Source: Sulfitobacter sp. SK011
GTDB taxonomy: Bacteria > Pseudomonadota > Alphaproteobacteria > Rhodobacterales > Rhodobacteraceae
Assembly (NCBI RefSeq): GCF_003352065.1
Contig: NZ_CP025803.1
Coordinates: forward strand, 1,963,574-2,027,573
DNA length: 64,000 nt
Direction of reading: 5' to 3'
In this document: in pieces, positions 19,435 to 27,922 of the stretch
How positions within the stretch are numbered: position 1 is the stretch's first letter
Layout of the letters: every line of letters begins with the position of its first letter
Made by a program: the position numbers and the translations under genes
Notes under the pieces: generated by a model
What the model was told of the DNA's origin: nothing
Seen by the model: the letters and a program-made list of their open reading frames with translations, nothing else
Database searches by the model: none

Positions 19435-21360
19435 TCAGCTGTTGCGCCCGCGCTTTTCAAAACGCGGCAACATGGCGGAAAAGTCCATTCCTTTGCCATC
19501 CTCATTCTCGACAAACTGGGCATAAAGCGCGCGGGCCAGTTCACCCATTGGCGTATCCGCATCAGCCATCTCAGCGGCCTGTTGCGACAGCCCCAGATCC
19601 TTGAGCATCAATTCCGCGGCAAAGCCCGGTTTATAGTCATTGTCGCTGGGCGCATTTGGCCCGACACCGGGGGCCGGACAATAGGCATTCATTGACCACG
19701 AATAGCCTGACGAGGTGCTGACCACATCAAACATCTTTTGGCGATCAAGCCCCAGCTTATCAGCCAGCGCAAACGCCTCGCAGGTGGCGATCATTGTCAC
19801 CCCCAAAATCATGTTATTGCAGATTTTCGCGGCCTGACCCGCACCAGCATCACCACAATGCACGGCCTTTTGACCCATGATATCAAAAAGCGGTGCCGCC
19901 TTGGCAAACGCCGCCTCGGACCCGCCGGCCATGAACGTCAACGTACCCGCAGACGCCCCGCCAATGCCACCCGAGACCGGCGCATCCACGGCCAATACCC
20001 CGGCCTTCTCTGCGGCCTCAGATGTGTTGCGGGCACTTTCCACATCGACGGTCGAGCAATCAATAAACAACGATCCCTCGGCCATATGTTCAATCGCCTG
20101 CGCCGCCACCTGTCGCAAGATAGATCCGTTGGGCAGCATGGTGATGACCACATCGGCGCCCTTGGCCGCACCAGCAATGTCTGGCGCAACCTCTACCCCG
20201 GCGGCAGTGGTGCCAGCCACATCAAATCCGCGCACCTTGTGCCCGGCCTTTGCCAGATTGGCGGCCATCGGCGCGCCCATGTTGCCCAGTCCGATAAAGC
20301 CAATTGTCAGCGGTTGCATACCTCTATCCTCCAATGTCAGCGCGTGTTTGCCCAAGGGTTGCAGCATCTTGGAAACGGCGGCCGGCGGCACCTTCATGTC
20401 CGCGAACTGCCATTTCGGATTGCGGTCCTTGTCGATTATCGCCGCGCGGATGCCTTCGATGAAATCGCCATGCTCCGTCGCGCGAAAGGTAAAACGGTAC
20501 TCCAGATCCAGTGCCTTTGCCATGCTCAGCGACGGCCCCCGCAACCGGTGTATGATCTCAATGGCGCAGGCCATCGACAGCGGTGAGGCGCGGCGCATTC
20601 CCTTGAGGGTTTCAGCCGCAAAATCGCTGCTGTCGTTGCTCAGGTCCGTCAATACATCGCCAAGGGCCTCGCCGCCAAAAAGCGCATTGATCTGATCGAT
20701 CCGGCCGTGCAGCGTGCCGGGCGGTGCCACCTCTGCCGCGGCGTCAAGCACTGTCACATCGCCGTCCTGTTCAAGCTTTTCGATCAGGGTGGGCCAATGG
20801 TTCTCTGGCACGTAACTGTCTGCAAAACCTGCATATATCGCGTCTGCGGCCCCCATCCTTGTACCTGTGGTGCCCAGATATTCACCCAACCGCCCCGGTG
20901 CCAGCGCCAGCATCAGCGAGCCGCCCACATCCGGCACCAACCCAATGCCGCATTCTGGCATCGCGATCTGGCTGGTCTCGCCAACGATGCGGTGCGACCC
21001 ATGACAGCCAATGCCAACGCCACCGCCCATGGTGAACCCTTGCAGGAACGACACCACAGGCTTGGGATAATTGAAAATACGGTTGTTCAGGCGGTACTCA
21101 TCGGCCCAGAATTTCTGCCCGTAGGCATAATCGCCTTTGGTGCCGCTTTCATAAAGCTCGGCAATGTCGCCACCGGAACAAAATGCGCGTTCACCGATGG
21201 CATCGATGACAATCACTGCGACAGCATCGTCGTTGACCCATCTTTGCAAAGCCGCATCAATGGCCATGCACATGTCATAGGTCATCGCGTTCAACGCATG
21301 AGGGCGGGTCAGGGTGATCCGGCCCGCACACCCCGTGACGCGGATATCAATATCACTCAT
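19435..21360 (-). CDS. Fused 3-hydroxyisobutyryl-CoA hydrolase / 3-hydroxyisobutyrate dehydrogenase
   Basis: One 641-codon frame carries two valine-pathway enzymes. Residues 1-347 are an enoyl-CoA hydratase/isomerase-fold HIBYL-CoA hydrolase (oxyanion segments AFCSGGDIAELYE and FTMGGGVGIGCHGSHRI, then MPECGIGLVPDVGGS). From Met348 (ATG at 20319) it is a complete MmsB-type dehydrogenase with the NAD motif IGFIGLGNMGAPMA, substrate loop DAPVSGGIGGA, and catalytic Lys in GAGQAAKICNNM. Each half has the full family length and no linker separates them. GGAGG sits 8 nt before the internal ATG, so free MmsB could also be made. Together the two convert 3-hydroxyisobutyryl-CoA to methylmalonate semialdehyde. 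Confidence 0.88.
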   Translation of the reverse strand: MSDIDIRVTGCAGRITLTRPHALNAMTYDMCMAIDAALQRWVNDDAVAVIVIDAIGERAFCSGGDIAELYESGTKGDYAYGQKFWADEYRLNNRIFNYPKPVVSFLQGFTMGGGVGIGCHGSHRIVGETSQIAMPECGIGLVPDVGGSLMLALAPGRLGEYLGTTGTRMGAADAIYAGFADSYVPENHWPTLIEKLEQDGDVTVLDAAAEVAPPGTLHGRIDQINALFGGEALGDVLTDLSNDSSDFAAETLKGMRRASPLSMACAIEIIHRLRGPSLSMAKALDLEYRFTFRATEHGDFIEGIRAAIIDKDRNPKWQFADMKVPPAAVSKMLQPLGKHALTLEDRGMQPLTIGFIGLGNMGAPMAANLAKAGHKVRGFDVAGTTAAGVEVAPDIAGAAKGADVVITMLPNGSILRQVAAQAIEHMAEGSLFIDCSTVDVESARNTSEAAEKAGVLAVDAPVSGGIGGASAGTLTFMAGGSEAAFAKAAPLFDIMGQKAVHCGDAGAGQAAKICNNMILGVTMIATCEAFALADKLGLDRQKMFDVVSTSSGYSWSMNAYCPAPGVGPNAPSDNDYKPGFAAELMLKDLGLSQQAAEMADADTPMGELARALYAQFVENEDGKGMDFSAMLPRFEKRGRNS

Positions 21361-21370
21361 GTCCCGGACC

Positions 21371-22513
21371 TCAGCGATTCTTCAGCATGTCGCGCGCGAC
21401 GATCACGCGCATGATCTCGTTGGTGCCTTCCAGGATCTGATGCACCCGCAGGTCCCGCACCAGCTTTTCGATTCCATAATCAGCAAGATAACCATAGCCG
21501 CCATGAAGTTGCAGGCATTGATCGACAACCTTGCTGCCAGTTTCGGTCACAAATTTCTTGGCCATCGCGCAGAATTTCGTTGCATCCGGCGCGCCTGTGT
21601 CCAGCTTCCATGCGGCCTGACGCAGGAAAACGCGCGCCGCCTGCAATTCAATCTCCATATCAGCAAGGCGGAATTGAAGGCCCTGAAACTGATCAATAGG
21701 TTTGCCGAAAGCGGTGCGTTCGCCCATATATTGCAGCGTGGCATTCAGTGCCGTCTGAGCGGCACCGAGCGAACAGGCTGAAATGTTCAACCGCCCACCA
21801 TCCAGCCCCATCATCGCATATTTGAAACCCTTGCCCTCTTCGCCCACCAGATTTCCAGCAGGAATGTTGCAATTGTCAAACTGGACCTGAGACGTGGGTT
21901 GGCTGCGCCAGCCCATTTTATCTTCCAACCCGCCAAAACTAAGGCCCTCGGAGCCATCTTCGACATAGACCGTGGACACGCCCGCCGCGCCATTGTCAGA
22001 CGTGCGCACCATGGCCAGATAGGCGTCGGAATAGCCGCCACCGGAAATGAAGGCTTTGGTGCCGTTCAGGGTGTATCCTTCATTCGTGCGCACCGCTTTG
22101 GTCTTGAGCGCCGCCGCATCGGATCCGGAACCGGGTTCCGTCAGACAATAGCTGAGCACGGTATTCATCGACAAAACATCATCCATGATCCGGGCTTTGA
22201 GTTCATCGCTGGCAAAACTATCGAGCATCTTGGCGCACATGTTGTGGATCGACAAAAACGCGGCAACCGAAGGGCAGGCCATGCTGAGCGCTTCAAAAAC
22301 CAGGGTCGCATCCAACCGGGTCAGGCCAGAGCCGCCCGCATCCTCTGATACGTAAAGCCCGCCAAACCCCAGTTCGGCGATCTTCGGCCACAATTCCTTG
22401 GGAATGGTTTCGTCTTTTTCCCAGTCGCGTGCAAAAGGCGCGATATGTTCTTGCCCAAAGGCATAAGCCATGTCGAAAATGGCGGTTTGTTCTTCGCTAA
22501 GGGCAAAATCCAT
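21371..22513 (-). CDS. Isobutyryl-CoA dehydrogenase-type acyl-CoA dehydrogenase
   Basis: FAD enzyme that oxidises an acyl-CoA to the 2-enoyl-CoA; by context isobutyryl-CoA in valine breakdown. It has the FAD/substrate motif CLTEPGSGSDAAALKT, a second signature RTAFGKPIDQFQGLQFRLADM, and HQILEGTNEIMR with the catalytic Glu. The 380-residue length is normal. It is the first gene of the leftward valine operon, 10 bp before the fused hydrolase/dehydrogenase. A good sigma70-like promoter lies upstream, crossed by an inverted repeat. GAGGA precedes the ATG. Confidence 0.88.
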   Translation of the reverse strand: MDFALSEEQTAIFDMAYAFGQEHIAPFARDWEKDETIPKELWPKIAELGFGGLYVSEDAGGSGLTRLDATLVFEALSMACPSVAAFLSIHNMCAKMLDSFASDELKARIMDDVLSMNTVLSYCLTEPGSGSDAAALKTKAVRTNEGYTLNGTKAFISGGGYSDAYLAMVRTSDNGAAGVSTVYVEDGSEGLSFGGLEDKMGWRSQPTSQVQFDNCNIPAGNLVGEEGKGFKYAMMGLDGGRLNISACSLGAAQTALNATLQYMGERTAFGKPIDQFQGLQFRLADMEIELQAARVFLRQAAWKLDTGAPDATKFCAMAKKFVTETGSKVVDQCLQLHGGYGYLADYGIEKLVRDLRVHQILEGTNEIMRVIVARDMLKNR

Positions 22514-22527
22514 GGCTTCAGAGTCCT

Positions 22528-22586
22528 CGGGTGAAGATTGAAATGAACGCTTGTTTAATTATAGCAGTCTCATCTTCACCCGGCAA
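22528..22586 (-). promoter_or_regulatory. Promoter and inverted repeat before the acyl-CoA dehydrogenase gene
   Basis: On the minus strand TTGCCG (22581-22586), 17 bp, then TATAAT (22558-22563) form a strong sigma70-type promoter. An 11-bp perfect inverted repeat, CGGGTGAAGAT at 22528-22538 and ATCTTCACCCG at 22572-22582, overlaps the -35/spacer and the early transcribed region. This is the arrangement expected for a dimeric or looping repressor. Confidence 0.6.
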
Positions 22587-22589
22587 CAG

Positions 22590-23699
22590 TTAGAGGCCTT
22601 CGTGGAACTCTTCGATCAGGTGTTTTACGACCGCTTCACCACCTTTGCCCTTTTCGGCGGTTGCATATACATCGCGCTGCCGCGTCGCACTGGCCCCGCT
22701 GGCCACAATGTCATGCAGGCGCTCGATCTCTTTGAGGCTGCCAAGCGCCTCGGCATCCTCAGCCAACATTTCGATCAATTCGTCCAACAAGTCATCGAAG
22801 GGACGGATGCTGCGCTCGCCAAAATCAATCAGGCCCTTTGACACGCCGTATCTCTGCGCCCGCCAGCGGTTCTCAGAAATCAGGAAACGATCATATTCAC
22901 GCCAGCGCAGGTTGCGGTCGCGCAGCCGCATCAACATCCGCACCAAAGCTTGGGTCAGCGCGGCGAGCGCCAGCGCATCTTCCAGGCGCGGCTGCACGTC
23001 ACAAATGCGCGCCTCAAGAGTGGGGTAGCGGTCAGAGGGGCGTAAATCCCACCAAATCTTGGTTGTATCTTCGATCACGCCCAGATCAATCAGGGTTCCG
23101 GTCGTGCGCTCATACTCAGCCCAACTGCCGAATTTCGGGGGCAATCCCGTGCGTGGCAGATTGTCAAAAACCGTCAGACGGTAAGAGGCAAGTCCGGTGT
23201 CGTCCCCCTGCCAGAAAGGCGAAGAGCACGACAGCGCCAGAAGATGGGGCAGGAAATAGCAAAGCTGTGGCATCAGATCAATGCGCAGGGTTTCCGCATC
23301 GATGCCAACATGCACATGCATCCCGCAGATCAGCATCCGTCGCGCGACACCTTCCAGCTCGCGTTCCAGAGTGCTGTAGCGTTCCTTGCTGGTGAAATGC
23401 TGTTCTTTCCAATCTGAAAACGGATGGCAGCCCGCAGCAATCGGGGCCAGATTGTAATCTTTCGCATGTTTGGCGATGCAGCTGCGCAAGCGGCACAGCT
23501 CTTCGCGCGCTTCGGCGACGGTTTCGCAAACTTTGGTGCCGATCTCCATCTGACATTGCAGGAACTCGGGACTGACCTGTTCGCCGAGCTCAGCCTGACA
23601 GGTCTTCATCAACGCCTCAGGTGCCGGGGTCAGCGCAAAGCTGTCGCGGTCAACCATGAGGTATTCTTCTTCGATGCCGATGGTAAATTTGTCTTGCAT
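22590..23699 (-). CDS. YbdK-type carboxylate-amine ligase (GCS2 family)
   Basis: Glutamate-cysteine-ligase-like ATP-dependent ligase of the YbdK group; some members show weak gamma-glutamylcysteine synthetase activity, but the physiological substrate is unclear. Family landmarks are [12 protein letters not shown] at the N-terminus, [10 protein letters not shown] in the middle, and [17 protein letters not shown] near residue 235. I start it at ATG 23699; a TTG five codons upstream would give a slightly longer form. No strong Shine-Dalgarno is seen. It separates the two halves of the valine gene cluster. Confidence 0.85.
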   Translation of the reverse strand: MQDKFTIGIEEEYLMVDRDSFALTPAPEALMKTCQAELGEQVSPEFLQCQMEIGTKVCETVAEAREELCRLRSCIAKHAKDYNLAPIAAGCHPFSDWKEQHFTSKERYSTLERELEGVARRMLICGMHVHVGIDAETLRIDLMPQLCYFLPHLLALSCSSPFWQGDDTGLASYRLTVFDNLPRTGLPPKFGSWAEYERTTGTLIDLGVIEDTTKIWWDLRPSDRYPTLEARICDVQPRLEDALALAALTQALVRMLMRLRDRNLRWREYDRFLISENRWRAQRYGVSKGLIDFGERSIRPFDDLLDELIEMLAEDAEALGSLKEIERLHDIVASGASATRQRDVYATAEKGKGGEAVVKHLIEEFHEGL

Positions 23700-23833
23700 A
23701 GTCAATCTATACAATGCCGGACGCGGTTGCGCTACTGTGATCAGCCGCGTGTGGATCTGTCATGCCTGGCAACGTGGGCCGCGCGAATGAACGGGATGGG
23801 TAAACGCAAGTGACTATGGTTTGACGGACCGTT

Positions 23834-24151
23834 TCAGGCCGCGGCACCTGCCGCGCGGTCGCGGGCCTTTGCATCAATTTCACGAAACCGTTGCGGCAAA
23901 GCCCGGCGCAAAATATCAATCGGAATTGGCGCATCAGAATGCAAATGGTCAACAGGGTTGATCACTGGCCCGGGCTGTTCCATGGGTTCTGGTGTATGAA
24001 ACACCTGCTGCTGCGGCGCCGTTTCGGGGGCGTCATCAAGCGGTTCGGGTCGTGTGTGATTGCGCGGAAACCGGGTCAGGGGCCTCGGTTCATGGATCCG
24101 GCAAAACACCTTTTCCTCAGGCTCTGGTTTTCCAAACAGCATCGCAAACAT
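23834..24151 (-). CDS. Hypothetical protein, Pro/Glu-rich
   Basis: A 105-residue protein that I do not recognise. It opens with a short hydrophobic stretch (MFAMLFG), has a Pro/Glu/His-rich middle, and ends with an amphipathic, basic helix (ALPQRFREIDAKARDRAAG). GGGGA lies about 10 nt before the ATG, and codon use resembles the neighbours. The upstream 60 bp hold CGCTAAT repeats 11 bp apart that may be an operator. It could be cytosolic or loosely membrane-associated; no function is proposed. Confidence 0.5.
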   Translation of the reverse strand: MFAMLFGKPEPEEKVFCRIHEPRPLTRFPRNHTRPEPLDDAPETAPQQQVFHTPEPMEQPGPVINPVDHLHSDAPIPIDILRRALPQRFREIDAKARDRAAGAAA

Positions 24152-24217
24152 CAGTAATTTTCCCCAAAATCAAGATATTGCAAATTAGGGTAGAGATGGA
24201 ATTTGGCAAAAATATGG

Positions 24218-24235
24218 CGCTAATTTAACGCTAAT
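24218..24235. promoter_or_regulatory. Direct repeat CGCTAAT, 11-bp spacing
   Basis: Two copies of CGCTAAT start exactly one helical turn apart upstream of the hypothetical gene. Read on the minus strand they give TTAGCGTTAAA, an 11-mer found again upstream of the second gap gene. A shared regulator site is likely but unproven. Confidence 0.45.
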
Positions 24236-24237
24236 AC

Positions 24238-24265
24238 GGGCACGCTGGCTGCTGCCTGCGTGCCC
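24238..24265 (-). terminator. Stem-loop downstream of mmsA
   Basis: An 8-bp perfect GC-rich stem (GGGCACGC / GCGTGCCC) with a 12-nt loop lies 21 bp after the mmsA stop codon. No T-tract follows, so it may act as a 3' stabiliser rather than an intrinsic terminator. Confidence 0.45.
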
Positions 24266-24286
24266 GAAGAGGGGTCAGATGACCAA

Positions 24287-25786
24287 TTACTCCATCACAG
24301 GGATGGAAAATTCGCCGCCCTCTTTGATGCCCGAGGGCCAGCGGGCCGTCACAGTTTTAGTGCGGGTGTAGAATTTGAACGCATCCGGGCCATGCTGGTT
24401 CAGATCGCCAAAGACCGATTTTTTCCAGCCACCAAAGGTGTGATAAGCCAGCGGAACGGGGATTGGCACGTTGATACCCACCATGCCGACATTGATGCGA
24501 TTGGCAAAATCACGCGCCGCATCGCCATCACGGGTAAAGATCGCGGTGCCGTTGCCATATTCGTGGTCCATGGCAAGGCCGATCGCCTCTTCATAGCTTT
24601 GCGCACGCACGCAGGTCAGGACCGGACCGAAGATTTCGTATTTGTAGATGTCCATGTCTTTGGTTGCGCGGTCAAACAGGTGCGGCCCAACAAAGAAACC
24701 TTCTTCATAGCCCTGCAATTTGAAATCACGGCCATCGACAACCAGTTCCGCACCCTGATCAATCCCGGTTTGCACCAATCGTTCAATATTTGCCTTGGCT
24801 GCGGCGGTCACGACCGGGCCGTAATCGACGTCTTTACCAGAGGTGTAGGGACCAACCTTGAGGCTTTCGATGCGCGGCACCAGCTTTTCGATCAAACGGT
24901 CTGCGGTCTCATCCCCGACAGGCACCGCCACGGAAATTGCCATGCAACGTTCGCCAGCCGCACCATAACCCGCACCAATCAACGCATCCGCGGCCTGATC
25001 CATGTCAGCGTCAGGCATGATGATCATGTGGTTCTTGGCACCGCCAAAACACTGCACGCGCTTGCCGTTTGCACAGCCGGTGGCATAGATGTATTCCGCA
25101 ATCGGCGTCGATCCGACAAAGCCGACGGATTGAATGACATCGTGGTGCAGGATCGCATCCACCGCTTCTTTGTCGCCATTTACGACCTGCAGCACACCCT
25201 TGGGCAGGCCGGCTTCTTCCATCAGTTCAGCCAGCATCAGCGGCACGGACGGGTCACGTTCGGACGGTTTGAGAATGAAGGCATTGCCACAGGCGATCGC
25301 CGGGGCAAACATCCACATCGGGATCATCGCGGGAAAGTTGAAGGGCGTGATGCCTGCGGTAACGCCAAGCGCCTGACGCATCGAATACATGTCGATGCCG
25401 GGGCCGGCAGAATCGGTGTAGTCACCCTTGAGCAGTTCCGGCGCGCCGATGCAGTATTCAACCACCTCAAGGCCGCGCTGCACGTCGCCCGCCGCATCGG
25501 GCAGGGTCTTGCCGTGTTCACGGCTCAGCGCTTCGGCGAGTTTGTCCATGTTATCGTTGAGCAGGGACACGAATTTCATCATCACCCGCGCACGGCGCTG
25601 TGGGTTGGTTGCGGCCCATTTTGGCTGTGCCGCCTGTGCATATTTCACCGCCTGATCCAGTTCATCGGCGCTTGCCAACGGGCATTTTGCCTGCACTTCG
25701 CCGGTGGCGGGGTTCATGACGTCAGCAAACCTGCCAGACGTGCCTTTGACATGAGCGCCGTTCAGATAATGTGTGAGTTCTTTCAT
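24287..25786 (-). CDS. mmsA: Methylmalonate-semialdehyde dehydrogenase (CoA-acylating)
   Basis: Converts methylmalonate semialdehyde to propionyl-CoA with NAD and CoA, the last step of the distal valine pathway. The 499-residue protein carries the family segments TPFNFPAMIPMWM, ILKPSERDPSVPL, FVGSTPIAEYIY, and the catalytic Cys in YGAAGERCMAIS. The frame is open far upstream, but the true start is ATG 25786: GGGAG lies 8 nt before it and the product then matches family length. A LysR-type regulator is divergent across 142 bp. Confidence 0.95.
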   Translation of the reverse strand: MKELTHYLNGAHVKGTSGRFADVMNPATGEVQAKCPLASADELDQAVKYAQAAQPKWAATNPQRRARVMMKFVSLLNDNMDKLAEALSREHGKTLPDAAGDVQRGLEVVEYCIGAPELLKGDYTDSAGPGIDMYSMRQALGVTAGITPFNFPAMIPMWMFAPAIACGNAFILKPSERDPSVPLMLAELMEEAGLPKGVLQVVNGDKEAVDAILHHDVIQSVGFVGSTPIAEYIYATGCANGKRVQCFGGAKNHMIIMPDADMDQAADALIGAGYGAAGERCMAISVAVPVGDETADRLIEKLVPRIESLKVGPYTSGKDVDYGPVVTAAAKANIERLVQTGIDQGAELVVDGRDFKLQGYEEGFFVGPHLFDRATKDMDIYKYEIFGPVLTCVRAQSYEEAIGLAMDHEYGNGTAIFTRDGDAARDFANRINVGMVGINVPIPVPLAYHTFGGWKKSVFGDLNQHGPDAFKFYTRTKTVTARWPSGIKEGGEFSIPVME

Positions 25787-25821
25787 GGTCATCTCTCCCT
25801 TGATGTTGACAGCACGATAGG

Positions 25822-25879
25822 CTTGCAAAAAGACAAGGGAAAGAGGCAAGGTTCCAAAATGGTTTTGCATTTTTGCAAG
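25822..25879. promoter_or_regulatory. Inverted repeats in the mmsA/LysR divergent region
   Basis: CTTGCAAAAA (25822-25831) and TTTTTGCAAG (25870-25879) are perfect 10-bp inverted repeats 38 bp apart. The right arm is also part of TGCATTTTTGCA. Position and TTGCAA half-sites fit LysR-type regulator binding to the shared control region. Confidence 0.5.
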
Positions 25880-25928
25880 ACTGAGGCCAATCTCATCTGG
25901 GTGATACCGTCCATAATGAAAGACAGAC

Positions 25929-26825
25929 ATGGCGCATAACTGGGACGATCTGCGGCTGTTTCTGGCCGTCGCACGCGAACAAAGCCTGTCAGGGGCGGGA
26001 AAGGTCCTGCGCCTTGATCCCGCGACCCTGGGGCGCCGCGTGGCGCGGTTGGAAAAGACCCTGCAGGTTGGGCTGTTCGTGAAATCACCGCAGGGGTATG
26101 CGCTGACCGAGGCCGGCGTGCAATTGATGGAGCGCGCCGAGGTGGCCGAGCGTGCCATGCGGTTGGCCACCTCAGAGGTCGCGGTTGAAAGCGAACATCT
26201 GACCGGGCAGATCCGCATTGGTGCCCCGGATGGCTGTGCGAATTTTCTGTTGCCGCAGGTCTGTGCACAGATCGTCGCGAACAACCCCGATCTGGACATC
26301 CAGATTGTCGCCTTGCCACGTATCTTTAACCTGTCGCGGCGCGAGGCGGATATGGCCATCGGGGTCAGTGCGCCGACTGCGGGCCGGTTGGTGGTGCAGA
26401 AGATCACGGATTATCAGCTGCATCTGGCAGCATCCGAGACGTATCTGGCCGCCCGCGCCCCTGTGCACCACCTCGCGGACCTGAAAGACCACCGGCTGGT
26501 CGGCTATATCCCCGATATGATTTTTGACCGGGAACTGGATTATCTTGCTGAACTGGGCGGTGCGCGGGTGCCGATGGCATCCAACTCAGTCTCGGTGCAG
26601 GTCAACATGATACGTCAGGGGGGCGGCATTGGTGTGGTGCATGATTTTTCGCTGGGATTCGCGCCGGGGGTCCGCCGCATACTGACAGATAAATTCGGCC
26701 TGAAACGCGCCTTTTACCTGATCCGGCACGAAGATGACCAACGCAACCTGCGGTTAAGCCGCTTTGCACATGCGCTCAGCACCGGATTGCGCGCAGAAGT
26801 GGCCCGGATTGAGGCCCTGAACTAA
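25929..26825 (+). CDS. LysR-type transcriptional regulator, probable mmsA regulator
   Basis: A 298-residue LysR family protein. Its N-terminal winged helix-turn-helix covers about residues 1-62 (LRLFLAVAREQSLSGAGKVL, then LDPATLGRRVARLEKTL). The periplasmic-binding-protein-like effector domain starts near residue 90 (LTGQIRIGAPDGCANFLLP). It is transcribed away from mmsA, and the shared 142 bp contain TTGCAA-type inverted repeats, so control of mmsA by a valine intermediate is a reasonable inference. It may also act on the separate acyl-CoA dehydrogenase operon, though the repeat there differs. Confidence 0.85.
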   Translation: MAHNWDDLRLFLAVAREQSLSGAGKVLRLDPATLGRRVARLEKTLQVGLFVKSPQGYALTEAGVQLMERAEVAERAMRLATSEVAVESEHLTGQIRIGAPDGCANFLLPQVCAQIVANNPDLDIQIVALPRIFNLSRREADMAIGVSAPTAGRLVVQKITDYQLHLAASETYLAARAPVHHLADLKDHRLVGYIPDMIFDRELDYLAELGGARVPMASNSVSVQVNMIRQGGGIGVVHDFSLGFAPGVRRILTDKFGLKRAFYLIRHEDDQRNLRLSRFAHALSTGLRAEVARIEALN

Positions 26826-26896
26826 GCCAAACACTTGACAGAACACCCAATGCTGGTGACGCTAAGACAATTGTCATCCAACCAAAGGAGCATTCA

Positions 26897-27331
26897 ATGC
26901 TGGTGTCGCAAATTCTCAAGACAAAATCGGATGACGCGGTGTTCACGTCGCTGCCAACAATGTTGATTTCTGATGCTGCCAAGATGCTGTCGGAAAAACG
27001 GATCGGGACCTTGGTGATTTCCAAAGATGGCAAGACGCCTGATGGCATTCTGTCTGAGCGTGACATCGTGCGGGAACTGGGTGTCAAAGGTGGTGCGTGT
27101 CTGAAACAGACTGTCGCAGATCTGATGACGTCAAAGCTGGTCACCTGTAGCCTTGATGACCGGGCAGACGCCATTTTGCAAAAGATGACCGATGGCCGGT
27201 TTCGCCACATGCCGGTGCTGAAAGACGGTGAATTGGTGGGGCTGATTTCGCTCGGTGACGTGGTCAAAGCGCGGTTGACAGAACTCTCGATGGAGAAAGA
27301 TGCCCTTCAGGGCATGATCATGGGCCATTAA
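26897..27331 (+). CDS. CBS-domain pair protein
   Basis: A 144-residue standalone CBS pair, a module that usually senses adenosine nucleotides or derivatives. The two CBS motifs cover about residues 9-66 (DAAKMLSEKRIGTLVISKDG, then GILSERDIVRELG) and 75-130 (MTSKLVTCSLDDRADAILQKMTDGRFRHMPVL, then GLISLGDVVKARL). No enzymatic domain is attached. AAGGAG lies 8 nt before the ATG. Its target is not evident from neighbours. Confidence 0.88.
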   Translation: MLVSQILKTKSDDAVFTSLPTMLISDAAKMLSEKRIGTLVISKDGKTPDGILSERDIVRELGVKGGACLKQTVADLMTSKLVTCSLDDRADAILQKMTDGRFRHMPVLKDGELVGLISLGDVVKARLTELSMEKDALQGMIMGH

Positions 27332-27408
27332 CCCAGAAATTCGGGTTGCACCCCAAAGCGCAGCGTGGTTGCGTGACCAGACTGACATGATCCAATCGAG
27401 ACGAATTT

Positions 27409-27906
27409 ATGCGCGTTGGCCTTTACCCCGGCACCTTTGATCCAATCACTTTGGGACACCTTGATATCATCCGCCGGGCGGCAACGCTGGTTGATAAACT
27501 GGTGATTGGTGTGGCGATCAACCGCGACAAGGGCCCGTTGTTTCATCTGGAAGAACGCGTGGCGCTGATTGAGGCGGAATGTGCGACCCTTGCTGAGCAA
27601 ACCGGGATCGAGATTGTCGTACACCCTTTTGAGAACCTGTTGATCGACTGTGCCCGCGATGTCGGTGCGCAGATCATCGTGCGGGGCCTGCGGGCGGTTG
27701 CGGATTTTGAATATGAATATCAGATGGTTGGCATGAACAGGCAGTTGGACGATACAATCGAAACCGTGTTTTTGATGGCCGAGGCCGCGCATCAGCCGAT
27801 TGCCAGCAAACTGGTCAAAGAGATCGCCCGCCTTGGCGGTGATGTCAGCAAATTCGTGACACCGCGGGTCAACAGCGAATTGCTAAAGCAGTTTTCCAAA
27901 GGATAA
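27409..27906 (+). CDS. coaD: Phosphopantetheine adenylyltransferase
   Basis: Penultimate step of CoA synthesis: adenylation of 4'-phosphopantetheine. The 165-residue protein has the nucleotidyltransferase motif GTFDPITLGHLDIIRRA, the phosphate-contacting RGLRAVADFEYEYQM, and the ATP-binding ISSxxVKE-type helix seen here as IASKLVKEIARLGGDV. It is a single gene, convergent with gap 16 bp downstream. Confidence 0.96.
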   Translation: MRVGLYPGTFDPITLGHLDIIRRAATLVDKLVIGVAINRDKGPLFHLEERVALIEAECATLAEQTGIEIVVHPFENLLIDCARDVGAQIIVRGLRAVADFEYEYQMVGMNRQLDDTIETVFLMAEAAHQPIASKLVKEIARLGGDVSKFVTPRVNSELLKQFSKG

Positions 27907-27922
27907 GGCGGGCGGGGCGCAT

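Noticed and set aside
24260..25939. 559-codon frame opposite mmsA
   Set aside because: mmsA is unmistakable on the other strand, and the long open frame is a codon-bias shadow of GC-rich coding DNA.
25787..26407. Upstream in-frame extension of mmsA
   Set aside because: It runs through the divergent LysR gene and lacks aldehyde dehydrogenase sequence; the ribosome-binding site fixes the start at 25786.
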